From: JAHHUH01 sp045123075
GTDB lineage: Bacteria; Bacillota; Negativicutes; Acidaminococcales; Acidaminococcaceae
Reading direction: 5' to 3'
DNA length: 14,295 nt
Assembly: GCA_045123075.1 (NCBI GenBank)
Contig: JBGVIJ010000008.1
Coordinates: 1 to 14,295, forward strand
The number at the start of each line of letters is the position of its first letter. Position 1 is the first letter of the stretch. The notes under the pieces are model-generated. The model did not search any database. It was not told where the DNA came from and was given only the letters and a program-made list of their open reading frames with translations. Below, one piece after another: positions 1-6,040 of the stretch. A program made the translations under genes and the position numbers.

Positions 1-687
1 AATGAAAATAAAGTTTTTTACAGTACTGATATATATTCAGCAGCATTGATTTTGAATGAAATGTTTACTGGCGAGATACCCAAAGCTTCAGGTTACAAAA
101 AAATCCAAGATGTTGATGAAAATTATAAGTACCTTGATGAAATATTTGAAAGACTTTTTAAACAAAATCCTGATGAGCGTTTGTATCCAGAAGATGCAAT
201 TATTACTGAAATGAAGCTACTTGCTGTAAAACACAAAAATGAACAGGAAATAGCAAGACTTCAATCTGTAATTGATGACTCAATAACACCAGAGGAGTTT
301 GTACCAAAGATTAGTAGTATGAGTATAAATGACGATGGTGATTTGGTTTTGCAATTTGATTGTGATTTACCTCGTGAATGGTATGATACTATTATATCTG
401 GAGGTTATAACTGTGGATATACTTCTGGTTATAAGTATGATATGCTTAAATATGGAAAGAATGTACGAGAATTAATATTGCCAATACGTAGATTGAATGA
501 TAATGAGTTAGAAACTTTAGTTGAAAATGTACGTGGTTGGGTGATTAACGGTAGTGCTCTTTATAATAGAACGGTTAAAAACATATTGATGAGAAGGCAA
601 CTTGAGGAAGAATCCGCAAGAAAAGAAGTAATAAAGAAGCTTGAAAGAAATAATAAACTGAATGATATTCTTGCAAGTTTGCAGTAA
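1..687 (+). CDS. Hanks-type Ser/Thr protein kinase, C-terminal part (5' end outside window)
   Basis: The frame is open from base 1 to the TAA at 685–687, so 228 residues of a longer protein are visible. Residues 10–23 read DIYSAALILNEMFT, the classic kinase subdomain IX pattern (D-x-Y-S…L-x-E-M-x-T-G). NPDER with Arg60 fits the conserved Arg of subdomain XI. The catalytic loop and ATP site must lie upstream of the window. After the C-lobe (about residue 75) comes a region of about 120 residues that I do not recognise, with a Gly/Tyr-rich patch (GGYNCGYTSGYKYD). It ends in a charged helix that may be coiled coil (about 195–228, rich in E, R and K). A TTG at 46 gives an apparent start but is internal to the kinase fold, so it should not be used. 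The DNA is AT-richer than the operon downstream, which suggests acquired or accessory DNA. The target is unknown. A signalling or phage-defence kinase is possible, but nothing here proves it. Confidence 0.72.
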   Translation, partial: NENKVFYSTDIYSAALILNEMFTGEIPKASGYKKIQDVDENYKYLDEIFERLFKQNPDERLYPEDAIITEMKLLAVKHKNEQEIARLQSVIDDSITPEEFVPKISSMSINDDGDLVLQFDCDLPREWYDTIISGGYNCGYTSGYKYDMLKYGKNVRELILPIRRLNDNELETLVENVRGWVINGSALYNRTVKNILMRRQLEEESARKEVIKKLERNNKLNDILASLQ

Positions 688-706
688 CATCAATGTACAA
701 TATCAA

Positions 707-743
707 AAAGGCACAGACTTACAAATTGTAGGTCTGTGCCTTT
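707..743 (+). terminator. Hairpin terminator after the kinase gene
   Basis: A 12-bp perfect stem (707–718 with 732–743, AAAGGCACAGAC / GTCTGTGCCTTT) continues through a G·T pair and three more pairs to a 5-base loop. It is preceded by an A run and followed by only a short T run. It sits 20 bases after the kinase stop. The A-run/T-run symmetry would let it work in both directions. Confidence 0.8.
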
Positions 744-782
744 AGTATGTAAAATCAAATTATCCTGTTAATGATTGCTGAG

Positions 783-810
783 TTGAAGAAAAATGATAGT
801 ATGCTATAAT
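783..810 (+). promoter_or_regulatory. Extended -10 promoter for a small RNA
   Basis: TTGAAG (783–788), a 16-base spacer and TGC-TATAAT (-10 at 805–810) form a near-consensus vegetative promoter with the extended TG motif. The predicted transcript start is about 816–818, directly at the first stem of the structured RNA that follows. No credible protein-coding gene begins behind it. Confidence 0.7.
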
Positions 811-815
811 AAAAA

Positions 816-910
816 CAGAGAGATTCCTGATGGTGGTGCGTCAGCTCTCTCCTTGGTTTGATTTTAAGTCAGAGAAGAGGCTGTTACGACTGTAACGGTC
901 TTTTCTTTTT
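816..910 (+). ncRNA. Small structured RNA of about 95 nt, possible orphan type I antitoxin RNA
   Basis: Between the promoter and a U-rich end the sequence folds into two hairpins. The first pairs AGAGAG (817–822) with CTCTCT (845–850), with an inner CTGA/TCAG pair (827–830 with 841–844) around a G/T-rich loop. After a single-stranded linker, the second is the terminator stem at 871–908. There is no ribosome binding site and no plausible ORF. The layout (strong promoter, AGAGAG stem, linker with TTTTAAGTCAGAG, GGTC-type terminator) reminds me of antisense RNAs that overlap the 3' end of small holin-like or TxpA-type toxin genes in Firmicutes. That resemblance is from memory. The expected small hydrophobic toxin on the minus strand at about 900–1050 is not there. 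Confidence 0.5.
871..910 (+). terminator. Intrinsic terminator of the small RNA
   Basis: A 17-bp stem (871–887 with 892–908, four of the pairs G·T) closes a GACT loop, and its distal arm runs into TCTTTTCTTTTT. This is a strong rho-independent terminator for the transcript starting near 816. Confidence 0.78.
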
Positions 911-952
911 GGTGCTAGTAAATTTGGTGTTAAAAATTAAGCAGTTCCGCAT

Positions 953-989
953 TTGACAAGAAGGGATAGTTTGGATATACTATGTATAT
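953..989 (+). promoter_or_regulatory. mazEF promoter with palindromic operator over the -10 box
   Basis: TTGACA (953–958), a 17-base spacer and TATACT (976–981) make an almost perfect housekeeping promoter. An inverted repeat, ATATAC-TAT-GTATAT (975–989), lies on the -10 and the start site. A wider pair, AAGGGAT (961–967) and ATCCCTT (997–1003), brackets it. MazE antitoxins generally bind such repeats to repress their own operon, so this is the likely autoregulatory operator. The operator role is inferred. Confidence 0.68.
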
Positions 990-1055
990 ACCGATAATCC
1001 CTTTTATTTTAGTTGGATGAGAATTCTTTAGAGCAGTTGTAAGGAGTTTAAGTGT

Positions 1056-1301
1056 ATGACAGTTAATGCAGTAATTACCAAATGGGGAAATAGCCAAGGT
1101 ATAAGATTAAGCAAGGATGTATTATCTTCTGCTAATTTAAAGATTGGAGATGGCATAGAAATTATTGCAAATGAAAATGAAATCGTAATCAAGAAAATTA
1201 TTAAACGACGTCCTACTATTCAAGAACTTTTTGCTAACTATGAAGGCACTTATAAATGCGAAGAAATTAGTACAAGTGGGGCTGTTGGAAAGGAACTGTA
1301 A
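1056..1301 (+). CDS. mazE: MazE-type antitoxin, AbrB-fold
   Basis: Encodes an 81-residue antitoxin. Residues 3–47 form a SpoVT/AbrB swapped-hairpin DNA-binding domain, recognisable from ITKWGNSQGIRLSKDVL followed by L-K-I-G-D and the EIVIKK strand, the standard MazE N-terminus. The acidic and aromatic tail (about 50–81, including PTIQELFANYEG) is the part that in this family wraps around the toxin and blocks its active site. The ATG at 1056 follows AAGGAG with a suitable spacing. The toxin gene begins on the base after this stop codon, the usual antitoxin-first order. It likely represses its own promoter alone and with MazF. Assignment rests on family signatures and on the neighbour. Confidence 0.9.
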   Translation: MTVNAVITKWGNSQGIRLSKDVLSSANLKIGDGIEIIANENEIVIKKIIKRRPTIQELFANYEGTYKCEEISTSGAVGKEL

Positions 1302-1643
1302 ATGGTAAATAATAGTTACCCAAAGTATGGTGATATTATTGTAATTGATTTTGACCCACAGATTGGTGTAGAAATGAAGAAACGCAGACCAGCTATTGTC
1401 GTTTCTGTTGATGAATTTCAAAAACGAACAGGTTTAGTGTGGTTGGTTCCGATTACTTCCACAACGAAAGGGTTGTTTCCTTTGCATGTTCCTGTTAATG
1501 AAAGTGGCGCTGAAGGAGTTGCCGTTTGTGAGCAGGTAAAGAGTTTTGACTATAATGCTCGTAATTGGCGTAGAGTAGGTGCTGCTTCTGATGAACTTTT
1601 GGAAAGTGTAAGGAATATTATTTCTGCTATTCTTAGTTTCTAA
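1302..1643 (+). CDS. mazF: MazF/PemK-family mRNA interferase toxin
   Basis: A 113-residue toxin, the normal length (E. coli MazF has 111). The family core is present in order: YPKYGDIIVIDFDPQIG at 6–22, RRPAIVVS at 28–35, VPITS at 49–53, and EQVKSFD…R in the second half. Arg29 and Thr52 line up with the residues used for RNA cleavage in MazF, so the enzyme looks intact. The family cuts single-stranded mRNA at short sequences; the cut site cannot be read from the sequence. The ATG directly follows the mazE stop (TAAATG), with GGAAAGGA inside the end of mazE as ribosome binding site, so translation is probably coupled. It ends 37 bases before a terminator, making a two-gene module. Confidence 0.93.
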   Translation: MVNNSYPKYGDIIVIDFDPQIGVEMKKRRPAIVVSVDEFQKRTGLVWLVPITSTTKGLFPLHVPVNESGAEGVAVCEQVKSFDYNARNWRRVGAASDELLESVRNIISAILSF

Positions 1644-1680
1644 ATTTTGTAGCTAAACAGTTTAATACTCAAGATATATA

Positions 1681-1712
1681 AGCAGTTCCGTAAAATGCGG
1701 AGCTGCTTTTTC
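1681..1712 (+). terminator. Terminator closing mazEF
   Basis: AGCAGTTCCG (1681–1690) pairs with CGGAGCTGCT (1698–1707), ten pairs with one G·T, around a 7-base loop, and is followed by a T run to 1711. It separates mazEF from the Asp23 operon. The left arm with its flank (TAAGCAGTTCCG) recurs at 938–949, in front of the mazEF promoter. Confidence 0.82.
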
Positions 1713-1771
1713 CATTTGTGAAAAGGTTGAAAATTTTATGCAATATTTATACAGGGGGTTGCATACAAGCA

Positions 1772-1800
1772 TAGAAGTATCAAAGGAACTGTGCTATAAT
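1772..1800 (+). promoter_or_regulatory. Likely promoter of the asp23–recN operon
   Basis: TGTGCTATAAT ends in a perfect -10 (1795–1800) with the extended TG motif. At the expected -35 distance (1772–1777) there is only a weak match, which extended -10 promoters tolerate. A better -35-like TTGCAT at 1759 is too far away (30 bases). The start would be near 1807, leaving an untranslated leader of about 55 bases before the strong ribosome binding site AGGAGGTG of the first gene. The rest of 1713–1862 is AT-rich and shows nothing else I can name. Confidence 0.6.
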
Positions 1801-1862
1801 ATATTCTGATAAAATATGGATAACTATGTTCAATTTTCATTAAGTGCTCAGGAGGTGCTCTA

Positions 1863-2390
1863 ATGGATGATGAAAAAGAATTGCTGAATAAAAATGCTGA
1901 TATAAAAGAGGTAGAGGAACAGCCTGAAGAATACGGTGACATCCGCGTAGCTTCAGAGGTTGTTTCCATTGTTGCTAGCCTCGCAGCCCAGGAAGTTCCC
2001 GGTGTTTTAAGAATGAGTGGTCGTAGAATTGATGGTATTAATGAATTCTTAGGTAAGGAATCTGTTTCTAAGGGTGTGCGGGTAAGTTTTGATAATAAGA
2101 CTGTAACTTGTAACGTCTATGTAATTATTGAATATGGCTTCTGTATTCCGGAAGTTGCTCTGGAAATTCAGGAGAAGGTTAAGGAATCCATTGAGAATAT
2201 GACTGGTTACGATGTCCAGTTTATTGATGTGCACGTACAAGGCGTTGCTAAACGTGAAAAGTCTGCGCTGGAAAAAGAGGCAGCAGCTATCGCAGAAGCA
2301 GGGCTTTTTGGCGTGAAGCCTTTGTTTAATGAATCAGAGGTTGAAGCTGAAGCAGAAGCTAGACATAAACAATTTTTTGAGGAGGATTAA
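1863..2390 (+). CDS. Asp23/Gls24 family envelope stress protein
   Basis: A 175-residue soluble protein of the Asp23/Gls24 family. After an acidic, unstructured N-terminus (1–24), the domain runs from about 25 to 130: GDIRVASEVVSIVASLAAQEVPGV, then GVRVSF, VTCNVYVIIEYGFCIPEVALEIQEKVKESIENMTGYDV, and the closing strand with VHVQGV. The C-terminus is a long acidic Ala/Glu-rich helix. In Staphylococcus, Asp23 coats the inner face of the membrane by binding the anchor AmaP. The next gene here is that anchor. The ATG has an AGGAGGTG site upstream. It is the first gene of a long operon, so its promoter probably sets transcription for much of what follows. Confidence 0.9.
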   Translation: MDDEKELLNKNADIKEVEEQPEEYGDIRVASEVVSIVASLAAQEVPGVLRMSGRRIDGINEFLGKESVSKGVRVSFDNKTVTCNVYVIIEYGFCIPEVALEIQEKVKESIENMTGYDVQFIDVHVQGVAKREKSALEKEAAAIAEAGLFGVKPLFNESEVEAEAEARHKQFFEED

Positions 2391-2395
2391 AGATT

Positions 2396-2917
2396 ATGGG
2401 AATACCCGACAGAATAATTTTAACTTTATACACTTTTTTAATGGCAGTAGTTTCCGTATTGGTTACTTTGTGTAGTTTGGACGTGTTCCCCCAACGAATG
2501 ATTACCGAATTTATAGGTGGCATTCCCGGTAACTGGATATATGCCATTGGTGGCGTGATTATGTTTCTTGTAAGTGTACGTCTTTTGATTGCCGGTTTGG
2601 GTCTTTCCAGTGGTCATTCTATGGAATTAAGTGATGGTCCTTCCGGGAAAATACACATTGGTAAACGCGCCTTGGAAGATTACATTGCAGTTTTATCCCA
2701 AGAAATTTATGGCATTTACAATGTTAAGGTTATCGCTAAGCTTGAGGATGAAAGCATTAATGTACGCATTAACGCATCCATCGAGCCTGGTATAAATATT
2801 CCTGAAACTACTGGTGAGGTTAAAAATAATGTTAAAGAAAGCATTAAGAAAATGACCGGTGTTGAGGTTAAGGATATAGAAGTTTACTTCAAACAAATTA
2901 AGGCTAAAGAAGAATAG
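2396..2917 (+). CDS. amaP: AmaP-type membrane anchor for Asp23
   Basis: Encodes 173 residues. Two hydrophobic segments near the N-terminus (about 8–31 and 46–69) form a membrane hairpin. The rest (about 85–173) is a soluble Asp23-like domain, with ALEDYIAVLSQEIYGI, INVRINASIEPGINIPE and a VKESIKKMTGVEV helix matching the Asp23 fold of the preceding gene. This two-part layout is that of AmaP, the alkaline shock response membrane anchor, which holds Asp23 at the membrane. GAGGAGG lies at the end of asp23 and the intergenic gap is 5 bases. Both proteins carry the same IPE…VKESI…MTG motif, consistent with duplication followed by fusion to a membrane hairpin. Confidence 0.85.
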   Translation: MGIPDRIILTLYTFLMAVVSVLVTLCSLDVFPQRMITEFIGGIPGNWIYAIGGVIMFLVSVRLLIAGLGLSSGHSMELSDGPSGKIHIGKRALEDYIAVLSQEIYGIYNVKVIAKLEDESINVRINASIEPGINIPETTGEVKNNVKESIKKMTGVEVKDIEVYFKQIKAKEE

Positions 2918-2928
2918 GAGGGGGAAGA

Positions 2929-3156
2929 ATGTTCGGCGAAATTCTTGCAGATATTTGGAACAATTACCGTGGACGTTTACTCTGCTCCTTACTTGGTTTA
3001 GGTATTGGGGTAACGTTTTTATGGCTAGGTTTCTTTAAGACAATTTTCTTAATCATTTGCCTGAGCAGTGGTTTCTTCTTAGGCAATAAGATTGATAAAA
3101 AAGATGATTTAATCGAATGGCTGGATAGGTTGTTACCGCCCGGCTATCACAGATAA
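2929..3156 (+). CDS. DUF2273-family small membrane protein
   Basis: A 75-residue protein. Residues about 15–53 are almost wholly hydrophobic and form two closely spaced membrane segments (LLCSLLGLGIGVTFLWLGFF and IFLIICLSSGFFLG). A charged tail, KIDKKDDLIEWLDRLLPPG, follows. The GNKIDKKDD and LDRLLPPG ends are typical of DUF2273 proteins, which are usually encoded beside Asp23 and AmaP. A GGAGGGGG site precedes the ATG. It probably belongs to the same membrane-associated assembly; no molecular function is established that I know of. Confidence 0.85.
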   Translation: MFGEILADIWNNYRGRLLCSLLGLGIGVTFLWLGFFKTIFLIICLSSGFFLGNKIDKKDDLIEWLDRLLPPGYHR

Positions 3157-3177
3157 AAGACTGGGGGAAAGTTATTT

Positions 3178-3639
3178 ATGAGTCGTAGAGTAGCACGTGA
3201 AGTGGTATTGCAAAGCTTGTTCCAAATTGATTTTACTGCTTGTGAAGCAGAACAAGCTTTAAACAGCTCTTTGGCAGAGCATGATGAATTTATTTATTTA
3301 GAAGAAACTGAAGGCGAATTGGCAGAAGAACTGCAAGTTAAAAAAGCTTCCTGCTTGAAAGCTAAAGCTTATGCTGAAGCTGTATTGAACGGCGTTTTGG
3401 CAAACTTGGCAGAAATCGATGCTAAACTTAGCGAATTTGCAGTTGATTGGACTGTAGAAAGAATGCCTGCAACTGACAGAAATATTCTGCGTATTGCAGC
3501 TTATGAAATGCTTTTTGCAGAAGAAAAAATCGTACCCGGTGTTGCTATCAACGAAGCAGTAGAAATTGCTAAATTGTATGGTAGCGAAGAAGCTCCCCGC
3601 TTCATCAACGGTGTACTTGGTAAAATGGTTAGAGAATAA
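3178..3639 (+). CDS. nusB: Transcription antitermination factor NusB
   Basis: NusB binds boxA RNA with ribosomal protein S10 (NusE) and promotes antitermination and folding of rRNA transcripts. Family signatures are SRRVAREVVLQSLFQIDF at 2–19, DWTVERMPATDRNILRIAAYEM at about 99–120, and NEAVEIAKLYGSEEAPRFINGVLGKM at the C-terminus. At 153 residues it is some 20 residues longer than Bacillus NusB. The extra length is an acidic segment at about 30–60 between the first helix and the core. The start has a GGGGGAAAG site. Its TAA shares one base with the ATG of the next gene. Confidence 0.95.
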   Translation: MSRRVAREVVLQSLFQIDFTACEAEQALNSSLAEHDEFIYLEETEGELAEELQVKKASCLKAKAYAEAVLNGVLANLAEIDAKLSEFAVDWTVERMPATDRNILRIAAYEMLFAEEKIVPGVAINEAVEIAKLYGSEEAPRFINGVLGKMVRE

Positions 3640-4592
3640 TGAAACAAAAAGTTTATCTGGGAATTGATACTAGCTGTTATACAACTTCTGTTGCTGTTTT
3701 GGATGAAGCAGGCAAGCTTGTGGGTGAAGCACGCAAAATTTTAGACGTGAAGCCCGGTCGCTGTGGTTTGCAACAATCTGAAATGGTGTTCCAACATACT
3801 CGCAACCTTCCTAATTTGATGGAAGAGGTGTTGCTTGGCAAGGAGTATGAGATTGTAGCAATTGGTGTTAGTGGTTATCCCAGACCTTTGGAAAATTCAT
3901 ATATGCCTGCATTTTTGGCAGGTACCGGCGTGGCTCGCACTTTAGCTGCTGCAACCGGAGCTAAGCTTCACATCGTAAGTCACCAAGAGAATCATCTTGA
4001 AGCTGGTGTGTGGAGCGCAGGCGGTCCTGAAGCAGAACGCTTCTTGTTACTGCATGCTTCCGGTGGCACTACTGATATGATTTTGGCTGAAAAGCAAGAA
4101 GACGGTAGATTTAAGCTGACCGAAGTAGGTGGTAGCATTGATCTTCACGCTGGTCAGTTTATTGATCGTGTTGGCGTGGCTTTGGGCTTGCAGTTTCCTA
4201 CTGGTCCTCATTTGGAAAAGCTTGCTGCTACTGCGGACGAAGCTCAAATGGTGGAACTGCCTGTATCTGTGCGTAAGCTGAATGTAAGCTTAAGTGGTCC
4301 TGCAACTGCGGCACTGCGTAAGCTTGAAGCAGGAGCAGATGGTGCAGCTTTGGCCTTAGGTGTGCAATACGCTTTAGCTGAAACCTTTGCACGTATGCTT
4401 CGCAATGGGGCAGCGGAATACAAGGTTAACGCTGTGCTTTTAGTGGGTGGCGTAGCTTCTAACAGCTACATCCGTAACCACGTAACTGAAAAGCTTGCTA
4501 AACGTCGCGTAAGCGTATGGGTTCCCGAAGGTAGATTTAGTTGTGATAACGCAACTGGCAATGCAGCTTTTGCGTGGAGAATGAATAAGTGA
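3639..4592 (+). CDS. TsaD/Kae1-like ASKHA-fold protein, diverged paralogue
   Basis: A 317-residue protein of the TsaD/Kae1/Qri7 family (formerly called O-sialoglycoprotein endopeptidase). Recognisable elements are GIDTSC at 8–13, the metal-site H115-Q-E-N-H119, ASGGTTDM at 140–147, GGSID at 164–168, LGLQFPTGPHLEKLA at 182–196, VGGVASN at 269–275 and CDNATGNA at 302–309 with Asp303. The His-His-Asp metal ligands are kept. Other hallmarks of true TsaD are changed: the ETSCDET loop is DTSCYTT, SGGHT is SGGTT, the DDAAGEAFDK stretch is DLHAGQFIDR, and the GPGL segment is missing. It is therefore probably not the tRNA t6A synthase subunit. It is translationally overlapped with nusB (1 base) and xseA (4 bases). 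Its substrate is unknown. Confidence 0.83.
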   Translation: MKQKVYLGIDTSCYTTSVAVLDEAGKLVGEARKILDVKPGRCGLQQSEMVFQHTRNLPNLMEEVLLGKEYEIVAIGVSGYPRPLENSYMPAFLAGTGVARTLAAATGAKLHIVSHQENHLEAGVWSAGGPEAERFLLLHASGGTTDMILAEKQEDGRFKLTEVGGSIDLHAGQFIDRVGVALGLQFPTGPHLEKLAATADEAQMVELPVSVRKLNVSLSGPATAALRKLEAGADGAALALGVQYALAETFARMLRNGAAEYKVNAVLLVGGVASNSYIRNHVTEKLAKRRVSVWVPEGRFSCDNATGNAAFAWRMNK

Positions 4593-5794
4593 TTGAACAA
4601 GCCTTTACCGTCACGGAAATTAATAATTACATAAAGTCGCTGGTGGATAATGAACCGCAACTGCGTAATGTGCAGATTGTAGGGGAGATTTCCAATTTTA
4701 AGCGTTACCCGTCCGGTCACTGCTACTTTACTTTAAAAGATAGTGGTGCGGTTTTGAAATGTGTTATGTTCCGTGGTAAGGCAATGAGTATGAAGTTTGA
4801 TCCGCAAAATGGTGATACAGTGCTCGCCATTGGTCGTATTACTGTTTACGAGCGTGATGGTGTTTATCAGCTTTACACTGATATGCTTTTGCAACAAGGT
4901 GTAGGCGATTTGATGGTTGCCTACGAAAAGCTTAAGGCTAAGCTTGAAGCAGAAGGTTTATTCTCCAGTGAACGTAAACAAGCGATTCCTATGAATCCCA
5001 AGACTGTTGGTATTATCACTTCTCCTGTGGGAGCAGCAGTTCGTGATGTCATCACAGTATCAAGAAGACGTAATAGAGGGATAAAACTCTTACTTTATCC
5101 TGTAAAGGTGCAAGGTGAAGGCGCTTCTAGTGAGATAGCTCGTGCTATTAACTTCTTTAATAAGCATAATTTAGCTGATGTTCTTATCGTTGGTCGTGGT
5201 GGCGGTTCCATTGAAGAACTGTGGGCGTTCAACGAAGAACAAACTGTTCGTGCCGTGGCAAGTTCCGCTATACCGGTAATTAGCGCAGTTGGACACGAAA
5301 CAGACTTTACCCTTTGTGATTTTGCTGCTGACGTTAGGGCAGCGACTCCTTCTCAAGCGGCAGAGCTTGCTGTTGCAGATGCGGAAGGTTACATTTTGCA
5401 AGTAGAAAACCTGCAAAGACGGTTAAAGCATTTTATGCAAGCACGTTTGGAGCAGGAAGAATACAGATTAGATAGAGCAAGTAATTCTTGGGCGTTAAAA
5501 GATCCTGAAAGACTTTTTGCTGATGGTGTTTTACGTACCGATGCGGCTTATAACAAGCTTATTACCAAAATGGATAGCTTGCTTAAAGAGTGCGCTCATA
5601 AATTTGAACTGCAAGCTGCTCGTCTCGATAATTTAAGTCCTTTGTCGGTGCTGGCACGTGGTTATTCTGTTACTCAAACAGAAGATTTTAAGGTTGTTAC
5701 CTCCACCCAACAAGTCCGTTGGGGCGAAGAACTGGTTACAACTGTAGCTGATGGTAAAATAGTTTCCGTTGTACAAAGTGTGGAGGAAGCATAA
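4589..5794 (+). CDS. xseA: Exodeoxyribonuclease VII large subunit
   Basis: Catalytic subunit of exonuclease VII, which degrades single-stranded DNA from both ends in repair and recombination. It is 401 residues long. It begins with an OB-fold (about 5–100, with VGEISNFKRYPSGHCYFTLKD and CVMFRG). The catalytic domain follows with VGIITSPVGAAVRDVI, VGRGGGSIEELWAFNEE near 201–217, and AVGHETDFTLCDFAADVRAATPSQAAE from about 233. A long coiled coil then leads to the C-terminal LSPLSVLARGYSVT segment, a family signature. The start is GTG at 4589, overlapping the previous stop (GTGA), with GGAGA upstream. The stop overlaps the xseB start by one base, matching the joint production of the two subunits. 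Confidence 0.96.
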   Translation: MIEQAFTVTEINNYIKSLVDNEPQLRNVQIVGEISNFKRYPSGHCYFTLKDSGAVLKCVMFRGKAMSMKFDPQNGDTVLAIGRITVYERDGVYQLYTDMLLQQGVGDLMVAYEKLKAKLEAEGLFSSERKQAIPMNPKTVGIITSPVGAAVRDVITVSRRRNRGIKLLLYPVKVQGEGASSEIARAINFFNKHNLADVLIVGRGGGSIEELWAFNEEQTVRAVASSAIPVISAVGHETDFTLCDFAADVRAATPSQAAELAVADAEGYILQVENLQRRLKHFMQARLEQEEYRLDRASNSWALKDPERLFADGVLRTDAAYNKLITKMDSLLKECAHKFELQAARLDNLSPLSVLARGYSVTQTEDFKVVTSTQQVRWGEELVTTVADGKIVSVVQSVEEA

Positions 5795-6039
5795 TGGCAA
5801 AGAAGATTGCTAAGAATATTAAATTTGAAGAAGCATTAGCGGAGCTGGAAGAACAAGTACGCCTTTTAGAAAGTGGCGAGCTTAGTTTGGAGCAATCCCT
5901 TGATGTTTTTAAATATGGTATCGAGCTGAGCAAGATTTGTATGGGCAAGCTTGATACTGTTAAACAAGAAGTGGAAAAAATCGTTGCTACTAGCGATGAA
6001 GAATATAAATTAGAAACATTCCATGATTTGGAGGCTTAA
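5794..6039 (+). CDS. xseB: Exodeoxyribonuclease VII small subunit
   Basis: The 81-residue partner of XseA. The sequence shows the family pattern FEEALAELEEQVRLLESGELSLEQSLDVFKYGIEL, then a charged helix ending in a short acidic tail. Several small subunits wrap around the long coiled coil of each large subunit. The ATG shares its A with the xseA stop (TAATG), so translation is coupled. The last codons carry the GGAGG ribosome binding site of ispA. Confidence 0.95.
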   Translation: MAKKIAKNIKFEEALAELEEQVRLLESGELSLEQSLDVFKYGIELSKICMGKLDTVKQEVEKIVATSDEEYKLETFHDLEA

Positions 6040-6040
6040 G

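Noticed and set aside
900..1050. Holin-like or TxpA-type toxin gene on the minus strand beside the small RNA
   Set aside because: No short hydrophobic ORF with a ribosome binding site exists there. The only ATG frame, about 22 codons from near 954, is polar and Lys-rich.
1137..1421. Minus-strand frame of 94 codons over mazE and mazF
   Set aside because: It lies across two intact family members on the other strand and has no recognisable domain.
1801..1862. Riboswitch or attenuator in the leader of the asp23 operon
   Set aside because: The leader is short and AT-rich, with no convincing stems, anti-terminator or T run.
6023..6040. Upstream start for ispA at 6023
   Set aside because: It would begin with ATT inside xseB and has no suitably spaced ribosome binding site. 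ATG 6041 has GGAGG six bases upstream.
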